Assembly (NCBI GenBank): GCA_049317645.1
Contig: JBMOHV010000035.1
Span: forward strand, 1-18,638
DNA length: 18,638 nt
Direction: 5' to 3'
Origin: SYHX01 sp049317645
Lineage (GTDB): Bacteria > Bacteroidota > Bacteroidia > UBA7662
The notes under the pieces were generated by a model. That model did not search any database. It saw only the letters and a program-made list of their open reading frames with translations, and was not told the DNA's origin. The stretch's first letter is position 1. The number at the start of each line of letters is the position of its first letter. Shown piece by piece: positions 1-7,770 of this stretch. A program made the position numbers and the translations under genes.

Positions 1-711
1 CGAAACCGAAACCTTTGCTACGGGCTCTTGAACCGCACCAGCAACCGAGGCCTTCTCTTGGTGAAGGACAGGCCACTGCAAGCGTTTGCCCCGGCGTATC
101 ATCAGCCAGGCAAACCAAAAACCCGACAAAGCCAGCCCCGTTCCAACCAGCCCCACAAAACCGGAGGCCCAGCCTACGGCAAAGCGACCAAAGGCCCCAC
201 CCCAAGGAAAAGGCAAGGTCCAACAGGCGTGAAACAGATAGGCGAGAGTCACCGAAACAATCGAGGCAAAAAAGAGAGCATCAAAGGCGCGCTCTACTAG
301 TTTGACTTTGAAATCCGAAAACAAAAGTTTGAGTCCCAAAAGCAAGGTCCAAAACCATAGGAATACCACCCCCAAACCCCAACCGCGGTACACCGTCCAA
401 TGACCCAAAAAAGCCCCCAACCTGCCCAACCAATTTTGGGCCTCGGCATCCGCAGTCCACAAGGATTTCCAAGAGGTTTCCAGGAACAAACTCTGGTCCT
501 CACGCCAAGTCATGGTGTAGGAAACCAAAGCGATCAGCCAAACCAGGTTCAAAAAAAGAACCATCGTTCCTGCTCCGGTCTGAAAAGCAGGGTTTCGCCA
601 AAAAAACGAAGGGGTCTCTTGGGCCGACCCCGCGGCAGATTTTTCCTGTCGACCGGGCTTAACGGATTTCTGGGTTTTGCCCGGTTCGGAACGCAGGGTA
701 TTGGATGGCAC
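1..711 (-). CDS. ftsK: DNA translocase FtsK, N-terminal membrane part (partial)
   Basis: This reading frame is open for 237 codons up to the window edge, so the motor domain lies outside. FtsK anchors at the division septum and pumps chromosomal DNA during segregation. Seen here: a basic, polar N-terminus (residues 1-45), then about four membrane segments near 48-68, 112-132, 141-161 and 178-205, followed by a cytoplasmic stretch with basic RRGKR at 206-210, the start of the linker. The segment AQNWLGRLGAFLGHWTVYRG (91-110) and the glycine-rich loop at 171-187 match what I recall of Bacteroidota FtsK membrane domains. The start is placed at GTG 711, because no ATG occurs before residue 50, which would cut into the first membrane helix. 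The gene starts 13 bases after the M28 stop. A TATTTTTG box lies at 715-722. The family call is recognition from memory; the exact start is uncertain. Confidence 0.85.
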   Translation of the reverse strand, partial: MPSNTLRSEPGKTQKSVKPGRQEKSAAGSAQETPSFFWRNPAFQTGAGTMVLFLNLVWLIALVSYTMTWREDQSLFLETSWKSLWTADAEAQNWLGRLGAFLGHWTVYRGWGLGVVFLWFWTLLLGLKLLFSDFKVKLVERAFDALFFASIVSVTLAYLFHACWTLPFPWGGAFGRFAVGWASGFVGLVGTGLALSGFWFAWLMIRRGKRLQWPVLHQEKASVAGAVQEPVAKVSVS

Positions 712-714
712 GGT

Positions 715-722
715 CAAAAATA
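715..722 (-). promoter_or_regulatory. TATTTTTG box before ftsK
   Basis: It lies in the 13-base gap between the M28 stop and the ftsK GTG and ends three bases before the GTG. No -33 element is found at the usual distance. It may be a promoter for a leaderless message, or chance. Confidence 0.25.
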
Positions 723-724
723 AC

Positions 725-1711
725 TTAGGGGCGGTACAAGATATCCAGCAAGGTTTGGCCCACCGCCGTCATGGTCCGTGGGCTAATCACATTCAGTTGA
801 TCGTTGCGGGTATGCCAATGCGGTGGAAAGCCGGTGCCCTCGTTGCGCAAATCAATGATATCTACCATCGGAATCCCGGCCAAGGTATTCACGTAATAAT
901 GATCATCGGTCACCGGTTGGCAGGGCACCGGAACAAAGAGATCCCCGTAGCCCAAGGCCCCGGCCCTTTGCCAAATTGCTCTGGTCCAATCCGGTGCAAA
1001 CTGCAAAGAATGACCTTCCCAACAAAACCGGGCATCCGCCGCACCAACCATATCCAATAGCACCCCTCGTTGAGCCCGGTATCCCGCCACATGAGGTCTG
1101 CGCGACCAAACCTGGGACCCTATAGCGTAGGAATCAGCCACCTCCGGAACGCCGTAATCCTCCAAATCAAAAAAGACCAAATCAACCCCCCAATCCGACG
1201 GAAGGGAATCCAAATGCCTGCCCAGTTCGAGAAGAACGGCTACGCCCGATGCCCCGTCGTTGGCGCCATCCATGCGTGCTTTGGGGTTATCGGTGTCCAT
1301 ATCGGCGAAAGGCCGTGTATCCCAATGAGCCGCAAGAACCATTCGCCGAGGGCTCTGAGGTCGAAAAATGCCAACAATATTGCGCAATTCAAAGACCTTG
1401 CCATCGTGCATGGTCAGGGATTCTCTTTGTTCAACGACCTGCAGGCCCCTTTCCCGGAGGGCGGCGACCATCCAATCCCCGCAACGCCGATGAGAAGCCG
1501 ACCCGGGAATGCGGGGGCCAAAGCCAACCTGGGCACGAACCAAGGCCAAAGCCGAATCGCCCTCAAAACGAGGGGTCGCCACCGTGTTCGGGGGTGGAGT
1601 ATCCGCAGGTTCATCGGAACCCCCATCCTGCGAAGGACGATCGCAGGCCCCCAGCGCCAACATCAAGAAAACCATCGCCCAAAGCGAAGCGCTTCGAATT
1701 AGCGTGACCAT
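725..1711 (-). CDS. M28-family glutaminyl-peptide cyclotransferase-like lipoprotein
   Basis: A 328-residue protein with a lipoprotein signal peptide: hydrophobic 10-20 and a lipobox LGAC ending at Cys23, so it should be anchored to a membrane on the periplasmic or outer side. The M28 zinc fold is visible: AAHWDTRPF (127-135, His129/Asp131), DGANDGASG (148-156, Asp152), FFDLEDYG (180-187, Glu184/Asp185), LLDMVG (218-223), TDDHYYVN (268-275) and PHWHT (297-301). These match Bacteroidota glutaminyl cyclases such as that of Porphyromonas gingivalis, which turn an N-terminal glutamine of exported proteins into pyroglutamate. Aminopeptidase activity is the alternative, since both share the fold. 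The ATG overlaps the end of cysS by 13 bases, which suggests translational coupling, and ftsK follows after 13 bases. Confidence 0.85.
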   Translation of the reverse strand: MVTLIRSASLWAMVFLMLALGACDRPSQDGGSDEPADTPPPNTVATPRFEGDSALALVRAQVGFGPRIPGSASHRRCGDWMVAALRERGLQVVEQRESLTMHDGKVFELRNIVGIFRPQSPRRMVLAAHWDTRPFADMDTDNPKARMDGANDGASGVAVLLELGRHLDSLPSDWGVDLVFFDLEDYGVPEVADSYAIGSQVWSRRPHVAGYRAQRGVLLDMVGAADARFCWEGHSLQFAPDWTRAIWQRAGALGYGDLFVPVPCQPVTDDHYYVNTLAGIPMVDIIDLRNEGTGFPPHWHTRNDQLNVISPRTMTAVGQTLLDILYRP

Positions 1712-3225
1712 CGGCTCCCTTCTTTGTCGTCCATGATTTTGAATCCGGCATGGGTCAAGTGGTCTCTAATTCGATCACTCAAGGCCCAATCTTTGGAGGC
1801 CTTGGCCTCTTGACGCAAGGACATAAGAACTTCCATGGCAGCATCCAGCGCTTGAAGGGTGCCGGAATCCTCTTCGCTTGACAAAGTGGTTAACGGAAAA
1901 CCCATTACATCCTCCACATAGGTTTGAACCGTCTGGCGTAAGCGGTTCCAGGCCTCCGGAGTGATTTGCGTTTTTCCATTCCGAAGTTCCTGAAAGTCTG
2001 CTAACAATTCATAAAGCGTCGCGATCAAAACAGGGCTGTTCAAGTCATCGTTGAGGGCCGCTCGTGCTTTGGCATCCAAGACATCGGGGTCCAAAAGCCC
2101 TCCGGGACCGGCCGTGTTTGGTCCAGGGGTCGCCTCAAAAACAGCAGGCTCGTAGGACATCAACGCTCTCAATCCCTGAATCCAGCGCTTGTAGCCTTTG
2201 CTGGATGCCGAAAGGGCCGCATCGCTGAAATCCAATGTGCTACGGTATTGAGCCTGTAACACAAAAAAGCGTATACTCATGGGATCGTAGGCCTGGGATA
2301 AGCCCTCGTGGGTTCCCGCAAACAAGTCCTCGAGGGTGATAAAATTCCCCAAGGACTTGCCCATTTTTTGGCCATTGATGGTCACCATATTGTTATGAAT
2401 CCAGGTCTTGGCCGGGGCACAACCGTGGCATCCCGTCGTCTGAGCAATCTCGCTTTCGTGATGCGGGAACAACAAGTCCATACCGCCACCGTGGATATCA
2501 AAGGGTGTGTCGAGGTATTTAGCCGACATCGCAGAGCATTCAATATGCCATCCAGGAAACCCGGAACCCCAGGGAGAATTCCAACGCATAATGTGTTCGG
2601 GTTCCGCTTTCTTCCAAAGGGCAAAGTCTTCGGGTTTGCGTTTCTCGGACTGAGAGGCCAAGGCCCGGCGTTCGTTGCCAGCACCTGCCACCAAATCATC
2701 CACCACCCGACCCGACAACTGACCGTAGGGGTAGTGAGCGCGGTAGGATTCCAAGTCAAAATAAACCGACCCGTTCACTTCGTAAGCAAAGCCCCGTTCT
2801 ATCAGGGTCTGAATCATTTCGATTTGTTCAGGAATATGCCCCGAAGCCCTGGGCTCAATGGAAGGCGGAAGGTTCCCGAGCTGATCCATGGCCCTATGAA
2901 ATGACAAGGTATAGCGTTGAACCAATTCCATGGGTTCCACCCGCTCAAGGCGGGCTCGGCGGGCAATTTTGTCTTCGCCCTCGTCGGCATCGTCCACCAA
3001 GTGCCCAACATCGGTGATATTGCGAACGTAGCGGACCTTGTAATCCAACAAAGTCAAATACCGTAACAACAAATCAAAGGTGATGTAAGGCCGTGCGTGA
3101 CCCAGATGCGGCGGCCCATAGACCGTTGGACCGCAGACATAGAGGCCAACATGCGGTGAACGTAAGGGCGCAAAGGTTTCTTTGGTCCGCGTCAGGGTAT
3201 TGTAAAGCAAAAGTTCGGTGGCCAT
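1699..3225 (-). CDS. cysS: Cysteinyl-tRNA synthetase
   Basis: A class I aminoacyl-tRNA synthetase that charges tRNA-Cys in the cytoplasm. The nucleotide-binding HIGH motif is HLGH and the KMSKS loop is KMGKS followed by LGN. Zinc ligands by analogy with E. coli CysRS are the Cys in YVCGPTVY, the Cys in HIECSAMS, and the His and Glu in LFPHHESEIAQ. The anticodon-binding helical domain fills the last 130 residues. At 508 residues it is slightly longer than the E. coli enzyme. I chose ATG 3225 (product MATELLLYNT); a TTG two codons upstream would extend it but is less likely. A TATTTTTG box at 3251-3258 lies in the 38-base gap to the upstream gene, so it may have its own promoter inside the operon. 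Confidence 0.97.
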   Translation of the reverse strand: MATELLLYNTLTRTKETFAPLRSPHVGLYVCGPTVYGPPHLGHARPYITFDLLLRYLTLLDYKVRYVRNITDVGHLVDDADEGEDKIARRARLERVEPMELVQRYTLSFHRAMDQLGNLPPSIEPRASGHIPEQIEMIQTLIERGFAYEVNGSVYFDLESYRAHYPYGQLSGRVVDDLVAGAGNERRALASQSEKRKPEDFALWKKAEPEHIMRWNSPWGSGFPGWHIECSAMSAKYLDTPFDIHGGGMDLLFPHHESEIAQTTGCHGCAPAKTWIHNNMVTINGQKMGKSLGNFITLEDLFAGTHEGLSQAYDPMSIRFFVLQAQYRSTLDFSDAALSASSKGYKRWIQGLRALMSYEPAVFEATPGPNTAGPGGLLDPDVLDAKARAALNDDLNSPVLIATLYELLADFQELRNGKTQITPEAWNRLRQTVQTYVEDVMGFPLTTLSSEEDSGTLQALDAAMEVLMSLRQEAKASKDWALSDRIRDHLTHAGFKIMDDKEGSRWSR

Positions 3226-3250
3226 AATCAACGGCTGGGGTTCAAACCTT

Positions 3251-3258
3251 CAAAAATA
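3251..3258 (-). promoter_or_regulatory. Possible -7 box (TATTTTTG) for cysS
   Basis: The minus strand matches TAnnTTTG in the 38-base gap before cysS, 25 bases from the ATG. No TTG is found 17-23 bases upstream. Confidence 0.35.
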
Positions 3259-3263
3259 CACCA

Positions 3264-4499
3264 TCAACGGCCGAGCACCGCTACCACCGGGTAGTGATCC
3301 GAATGACGCCCCGGCAAAACACGGTGACCCTGTACGGGCAGTTCAGGATCGGCCATGATATGATCAATACGAAAGCTGGGAAATCCCCCGGCATAGGTGT
3401 GACCCAGGCCCCGGCCTTTGGCCACATAGCTGTCTTTGAGACCTTGCCCTGCCAAGCAGACCGCGAAGGAATGAGGGAGGTCGTTGAAGTCACCCAGCAA
3501 GACCACCCGGTACGGTGACGCTTTTACTTTGTTTTGGACGGTTTCGGCCTGTGTCGCCCGCAATCGGGCATTGCCTGCAATTTTTCGAAAGATCCTAAAA
3601 ACACTTTGCTTGGCGGTATCGCTCTGCAAGTCCAGGGATCGCACCGGTTGCAAATCCCGTGTTGAAATTCGATTGCTTGCCAAATGCACATTCATGGCGC
3701 GAAGGGTGTCTCCCTTGAGAACCACATCGGCCCATAACAAACCGGTGGGCGAATCTCCTTCCCCAAGGTTATGGTAACCAAAATCCAAAACCCGACCCCG
3801 GACCCACAAACCCAGCCCACTAAACCAATCCGGTTTGGTGGAGGATCCATGATTTTGCTTTTGAACAAAACAGACCGCTTGGCGCTCCCGATTCAAACCC
3901 ACAAAGGAAAAGCCTCGCATTCTGGAGTCCAGTTTCATTTGGCGAAGAACATCAAAATGTTGAGGATCCCAACTTACAAAATCTTGAAAACCAACTAGAT
4001 CAGGCTGTATTGAACCCAACAAATGCACCAAATAATCCCTCGATGATGCAAATTCATCTTTTTCTTCGGGTCCGGCATCCGATGGCAAACGAAAATTGCC
4101 CACATTGTAGGTCATAACCACGAAGGGATCGGTTTGCTTGCGGCCAGTATCCGATGATGAACCAAGATTCATCGCATCCGACTCCCCCATGGATGGCCAT
4201 TGCCAAAAACGAGGATGCACCGTCCAACCAACGAGCAGAACCAATAAGGACAAAAGAAAACGTGGATTACGACGCAAAACCCACCAGATTCCACAGGCAA
4301 CCAAGCCCATCAGCAGAGGGTAATACCCAAAGCCCAACAAGGCCAAAGGAGCAAACCACCGCGGATCCAAAAAAGGGACCGCGTACACCGCCAACATACC
4401 GCCTGCAAGGGCCAGATTGATGCCCATTAAGGCATGGCCCAACCATCGTAACAACGAATACTTGGCGCTATTTAACCGCGATGCTGCCGGTCGAGCCAT
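3264..4499 (-). CDS. Endonuclease/exonuclease/phosphatase family membrane protein
   Basis: A 411-residue protein with about three N-terminal membrane helices (near 20-42, 49-74 and 80-95) and a C-terminal metal-dependent hydrolase domain that starts at 126. Domain motifs in order: MTYNVGNF (129-136, Asn132), PDLVGFQDF (166-174), MNVHLASN (269-276), LLGDFNDLP (334-342, Asp337/Asn339), RIDHIMAD (377-384) and the terminal SDHYPV (400-405). The family includes DNases, phospholipases and phosphatases, so the substrate cannot be told; membrane anchoring with a probably extracytoplasmic domain points away from chromosomal repair. The usual metal-binding Glu after Gln (QE) is Asp here (QD, 172-173), a conservative change. 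Its ATG overlaps the end of the rhomboid gene upstream by 28 bases. The same order, mutL-rhomboid-rhomboid-this gene, is common in Bacteroidota from memory. Confidence 0.9.
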   Translation of the reverse strand: MARPAASRLNSAKYSLLRWLGHALMGINLALAGGMLAVYAVPFLDPRWFAPLALLGFGYYPLLMGLVACGIWWVLRRNPRFLLSLLVLLVGWTVHPRFWQWPSMGESDAMNLGSSSDTGRKQTDPFVVMTYNVGNFRLPSDAGPEEKDEFASSRDYLVHLLGSIQPDLVGFQDFVSWDPQHFDVLRQMKLDSRMRGFSFVGLNRERQAVCFVQKQNHGSSTKPDWFSGLGLWVRGRVLDFGYHNLGEGDSPTGLLWADVVLKGDTLRAMNVHLASNRISTRDLQPVRSLDLQSDTAKQSVFRIFRKIAGNARLRATQAETVQNKVKASPYRVVLLGDFNDLPHSFAVCLAGQGLKDSYVAKGRGLGHTYAGGFPSFRIDHIMADPELPVQGHRVLPGRHSDHYPVVAVLGR

Positions 4500-5248
4500 T
4501 CTTTTTCGTTTGCTTTGAGAGAGGAATAACCGCTCCTTGAAATCTTGTCCAACAAGCGGTCGGTTTCAGTCTGAACATCGTTGGAGCGGGGACGGACCGT
4601 CGCCACAGGCCTGGACCTCGCCTTGCCCCAAAAAGCAAAGCCCCACCGGCCCTGTAAATAGCGAAGGACTATGATACCGGCTAAAGCCCCACCGATATGC
4701 GCCCAATGCCCTCCGGCATTGGCACCCATCAAGCCTATCACATCGTAGAGGGCCAGGCCCAAGGCCAGCCATCGCAAACGAAGGGGAAGGATCCCAAACA
4801 ACATCAAGGATTGGTCCGGGGTGAGTAGAACCAAGGCCCAAAAAAAGGCCATCGCCGAGGCCGAGGCACCGATCAAACCGGGGACAACGGGATTCGAATT
4901 CCCGGAAATCCATGGAATCAGCCCCATGCCCAATTCAAAGAAAACAGCCCCGGCCAGACCACCGGCCAGGTACATGGGGTAAATAATGCGAGTCCCCAAC
5001 AAATCCACCAACGAACGGCCCGCCCATACCAACATGACCATGTTCCATAACAAATGCCAAAAGCTCTGATGTGAAAACATATAGGTCACCAAGGTCCATG
5101 GGCGCTGCAGCAAGGCCTGCCATCCCCAAGGAAGGACCAACCATGGAGCCAAGGACCCAATCCCTGGCAGGAATAGCAAAACAAAAAAGATCCCGTTGAT
5201 CGCAACGAGTCGATGGAGTCTGTTATTCCAATCGATGCCCCAACCCAT
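4472..5248 (-). CDS. Rhomboid family intramembrane serine protease (copy B, with C-terminal cytosolic tail)
   Basis: A six-helix rhomboid of 258 residues that would cleave membrane proteins within the bilayer. The first catalytic residue is Ser129 in LIGASAS, the partner is His184 in HWAHIGG. The oxyanion-region pair His65/Asn69 sits in HLLWNM after a membrane-entry HQSFW segment. After the last helix (about 185-199) there is a soluble tail. Its final 30 residues, DRLLDKISRSGYSSL then EKEWL, match the short helical domain often fused to the C-terminus of Bacteroidota rhomboids. It starts three bases after the stop of the other rhomboid gene and its 3' end overlaps the next gene by 28 bases. 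All catalytic residues are present, so it should be active; substrates are unknown. Confidence 0.95.
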   Translation of the reverse strand: MGWGIDWNNRLHRLVAINGIFFVLLFLPGIGSLAPWLVLPWGWQALLQRPWTLVTYMFSHQSFWHLLWNMVMLVWAGRSLVDLLGTRIIYPMYLAGGLAGAVFFELGMGLIPWISGNSNPVVPGLIGASASAMAFFWALVLLTPDQSLMLFGILPLRLRWLALGLALYDVIGLMGANAGGHWAHIGGALAGIIVLRYLQGRWGFAFWGKARSRPVATVRPRSNDVQTETDRLLDKISRSGYSSLKANEKEWLDRQHRG

Positions 5249-5251
5249 GAC

Positions 5252-5965
5252 CTAAGCCCCGTTTCGGTAAAACCAACGAACCATGATAAAGCCAAAGAGC
5301 ATCCCGCCCAAATGGGCGTAATGAGCGATGTTATCGTTGGGGTTGGCCTGCAGGGCCGCCCACAGTTCAATCACCACATAAATCCCCGCCAAATACTTGG
5401 CCTTGACCGGTACAAAAAAGAAAAGATAGAGGTAACTGTTGGGAAATAGGGTGGCAAAAGCGATCCATATCGCCGCCACTGCACCACTCGCCCCGATGAT
5501 ATTGGGGGCGCTCATGAGAGCGGCTTTTTGTTCTTCAAGTGCCACCAAACCAAGGGCATCTGCATTGGCCATCTGATTTTCGATCGTCTGTAAAACCGGT
5601 CGAATATCCACCAAAAAAACAATGAGGTAATGCAAAAAAGCTGCGCCAAGGCCCGCCATCACATAAAACGACAAAAATCGAGTGGATCCCCATACGTTTT
5701 CAAGAATGCTCCCAAACATCCAAAACGAGAACATATTAAAAATCAAATGCTCCAAACTACCATGCATAAACAAATGCGTGATGGGCTGCCAGAAACCGTA
5801 GGCCTCCGAGCCTGGCAAATGCATGCCGAGCAAATCAATAAAATCCAAACCAAAACTGGTTTGAAAAACATAGGTCCCCAGGAAAAATAGCCCGTTGATG
5901 ATGACCATGTTCTTGACCACCGGAGGCAGAAACTCAAAGCGACCGGGACTAATAGGTGTGTTCAT
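5252..5965 (-). CDS. Rhomboid family intramembrane serine protease (copy A)
   Basis: A 237-residue rhomboid with Ser160 in IIGASGAVAA and His218 in AHYAHLGG as the catalytic dyad, and HGSLEHLIFNM (68-78, His73/Asn77) as the conserved second-helix region. Between the third helix and the catalytic-serine helix there is a long hydrophilic insert (about 120-155) that copy B does not have at this length. It lacks the C-terminal soluble tail of copy B and stops soon after the sixth helix with RWFYRNGA. The ATG lies 17 bases inside mutL, so its translation is probably coupled to it. Substrates are unknown; the two neighbouring copies differ enough to expect different targets. Confidence 0.95.
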   Translation of the reverse strand: MNTPISPGRFEFLPPVVKNMVIINGLFFLGTYVFQTSFGLDFIDLLGMHLPGSEAYGFWQPITHLFMHGSLEHLIFNMFSFWMFGSILENVWGSTRFLSFYVMAGLGAAFLHYLIVFLVDIRPVLQTIENQMANADALGLVALEEQKAALMSAPNIIGASGAVAAIWIAFATLFPNSYLYLFFFVPVKAKYLAGIYVVIELWAALQANPNDNIAHYAHLGGMLFGFIMVRWFYRNGA

Positions 5966-7766
5966 ACAAATTTGTTAATGCAATCAAAGCCCGCTTGGGT
6001 TCCCCACACCAACCCCAAGGTCGGCCTTCGGAGTCCAAAAAAGATCGTTCGCCGCTCACCCATGGCTTTAAGGCTCGCATCACCTGGGCCGGATTGGTCG
6101 AGTCAAATGGCCTTTCCTCTCCGTTCAAACCCCGAGTTCTGGCCAAATAACCAAGGGCTTCGGGCCGAACGGGCTGGCCTCCTTCGTGAAATCGGGCCCA
6201 TAACCAGTCCAACAGGTCCAGGACTTCGGCCATGGGGGTATGAGCGGGATGGGCTTCTACCTGATAGGTGTCTTTCTCCTCCAGTCGTCGAAGCTCAATG
6301 CCCAAGCTAGCGGCCAAAGGCAGGCCATCGTCGGCTTGGTCAAGGCTCCCGCCCTGCCACAAAACCGGCTCCAATGGCAGCACCCCGTGCCCTGGGCGGT
6401 AAACCTGGTCCAGGTTTTGGATGAGACGGTCCATCATGATTTCCCGGAGCAAAGCCCGAACTTCAACCACCACCATTCGCTGACCCGTCCTAAACAAACC
6501 CGTTCCGTCCGGGTAAATCCATCCGTCTTGAAGTTGATCGTCTTGGAGCGCAGGTGTTATGAATCCGTTTGCCGGCTCCATCAAACCTTCCAAGAGCCGG
6601 TGATACCCGGACTTTGGGGCCGATGCCCCCCCTTCGGGCGATGGATTTCCAAACGGATTGTAATCGGGATTCACGCGTACCGAAGGCGCGCGAAGGCGAT
6701 CCGGGGGCGTGCTCTGAATGCCCCAGGAACCGGGCAAAGGCTCCCATTCAAAATCCAGGGAAGGGCGCAATTGATACTGACCGAGAGACCGCCGAACGGC
6801 CGCCTTGAGGATCGCATAAATACCTTGGTCCTCTTCAAATTTGACTTCGATTTTGGAGGGATGAACATTGACATCCATCTTGGAGGGATCCACCCTAAAA
6901 TTCAAAACATAGGCTGGATAATGTTGGGCGGGTAACAAACCCTCCATGGCCGAACTCACGGCATGCTGCAGGTACGCATCCTTGAAATAACGCCCGTTCA
7001 CAAAGAGGTACTGGGCGTACCGCGTTTTGCGACAAAGGGCTGGTTTGGCCACAAAACCGCTCAAACCAACCAGTTGGGTGTCTTCCTCCACCGGAACCAA
7101 ACCATCCGCAAAATTTTTGCCCAACACAGCTTGTATCCTTTGTCGGAGATTTCCAGGCTTGAGGCTGTAAACCATTTGACCCTGCGACTTCAATTCAAGG
7201 GCCAAATCCGGACGAGCCAAGGCCAATCGAATAAACTCCTCTTCGAGGTTCTTGGATTCCGTGCTGTCTTTTTTGAGAAAATTACGCCGGGCCGGAACAT
7301 TAAAAAACAACGAACGCACCGAAACCCGGGTGCCCAAAGGGAGGGCCGAGGGCTGGTTTTGGGTGATGGCGCCCCCCTGGGCCTCGACCAGCACCCCCAG
7401 TTCTTGATCCGCCACCCGGCTGGCCACCTCGATTTGAGAAACCGAGGCGATGGAGGCCAAAGCCTCGCCCCGAAACCCGTAGGTATTCAAACGATACAGG
7501 TCTTCCCAATCCACAATTTTGGAGGTGGCATGTCTTTGCAAGGCCAGCGGAATCTGGTCCGATGGGATACCCTTGCCGTTATCCATGACCTCTATCAAGG
7601 AGCGACCGGCGTCCTTGAGGCTGACCCGGATCAGGTTGGCCCCGGAATCCACGGCGTTCTCTAGCAATTCCTTCAAAACCGAGGAGGGTCGCTGAACCAC
7701 CTCGCCAGCTGCAATTTGATTGATAACACGGTCGGGTAGGACCTGAATGCGATGAGATTCCGACAC
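5949..7766 (-). CDS. mutL: DNA mismatch repair protein MutL, C-terminal endonuclease motifs apparently lost
   Basis: A 605-residue MutL, the ATP-dependent link between MutS and downstream repair steps. The GHL ATPase half is intact: INQIAAGEVVQRP (15-27), KELLENAVDSGA (32-43, Glu33 and Asn37 by analogy with E. coli), MDNGKGI (61-67), GFRGEALASIASVS (97-110), GTRVSVRSLFFNVPAR (145-160) and MDVNVHPSKIEVKF (297-310). A Pro/Gly-rich linker spans about 340-415. The C-terminal dimerisation domain is recognisable, but the DQxxAHxRxLYE-type metal-binding motif expected near 433-446 reads VVEVRALLREIMMD, and the late motif near 576-590 reads FLDSEGRPWGWCGEP. The start is GTG 7766, four bases after the small upstream gene; no nearer ATG fits. 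The protein could still act as a scaffold. Confidence 0.96.
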   Translation of the reverse strand: MSESHRIQVLPDRVINQIAAGEVVQRPSSVLKELLENAVDSGANLIRVSLKDAGRSLIEVMDNGKGIPSDQIPLALQRHATSKIVDWEDLYRLNTYGFRGEALASIASVSQIEVASRVADQELGVLVEAQGGAITQNQPSALPLGTRVSVRSLFFNVPARRNFLKKDSTESKNLEEEFIRLALARPDLALELKSQGQMVYSLKPGNLRQRIQAVLGKNFADGLVPVEEDTQLVGLSGFVAKPALCRKTRYAQYLFVNGRYFKDAYLQHAVSSAMEGLLPAQHYPAYVLNFRVDPSKMDVNVHPSKIEVKFEEDQGIYAILKAAVRRSLGQYQLRPSLDFEWEPLPGSWGIQSTPPDRLRAPSVRVNPDYNPFGNPSPEGGASAPKSGYHRLLEGLMEPANGFITPALQDDQLQDGWIYPDGTGLFRTGQRMVVVEVRALLREIMMDRLIQNLDQVYRPGHGVLPLEPVLWQGGSLDQADDGLPLAASLGIELRRLEEKDTYQVEAHPAHTPMAEVLDLLDWLWARFHEGGQPVRPEALGYLARTRGLNGEERPFDSTNPAQVMRALKPWVSGERSFLDSEGRPWGWCGEPKRALIALTNLYEHTY

Positions 7767-7770
7767 CTGA

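Noticed and set aside
1070..1702. 210-codon plus-strand frame
   Set aside because: Antisense to the M28 gene, whose catalytic motifs are all on the other strand.
6240..7664. Two long plus-strand open frames (6240-6935 and 6963-7664)
   Set aside because: Both mirror conserved mutL codons on the other strand; low-complexity basic composition, no motif.
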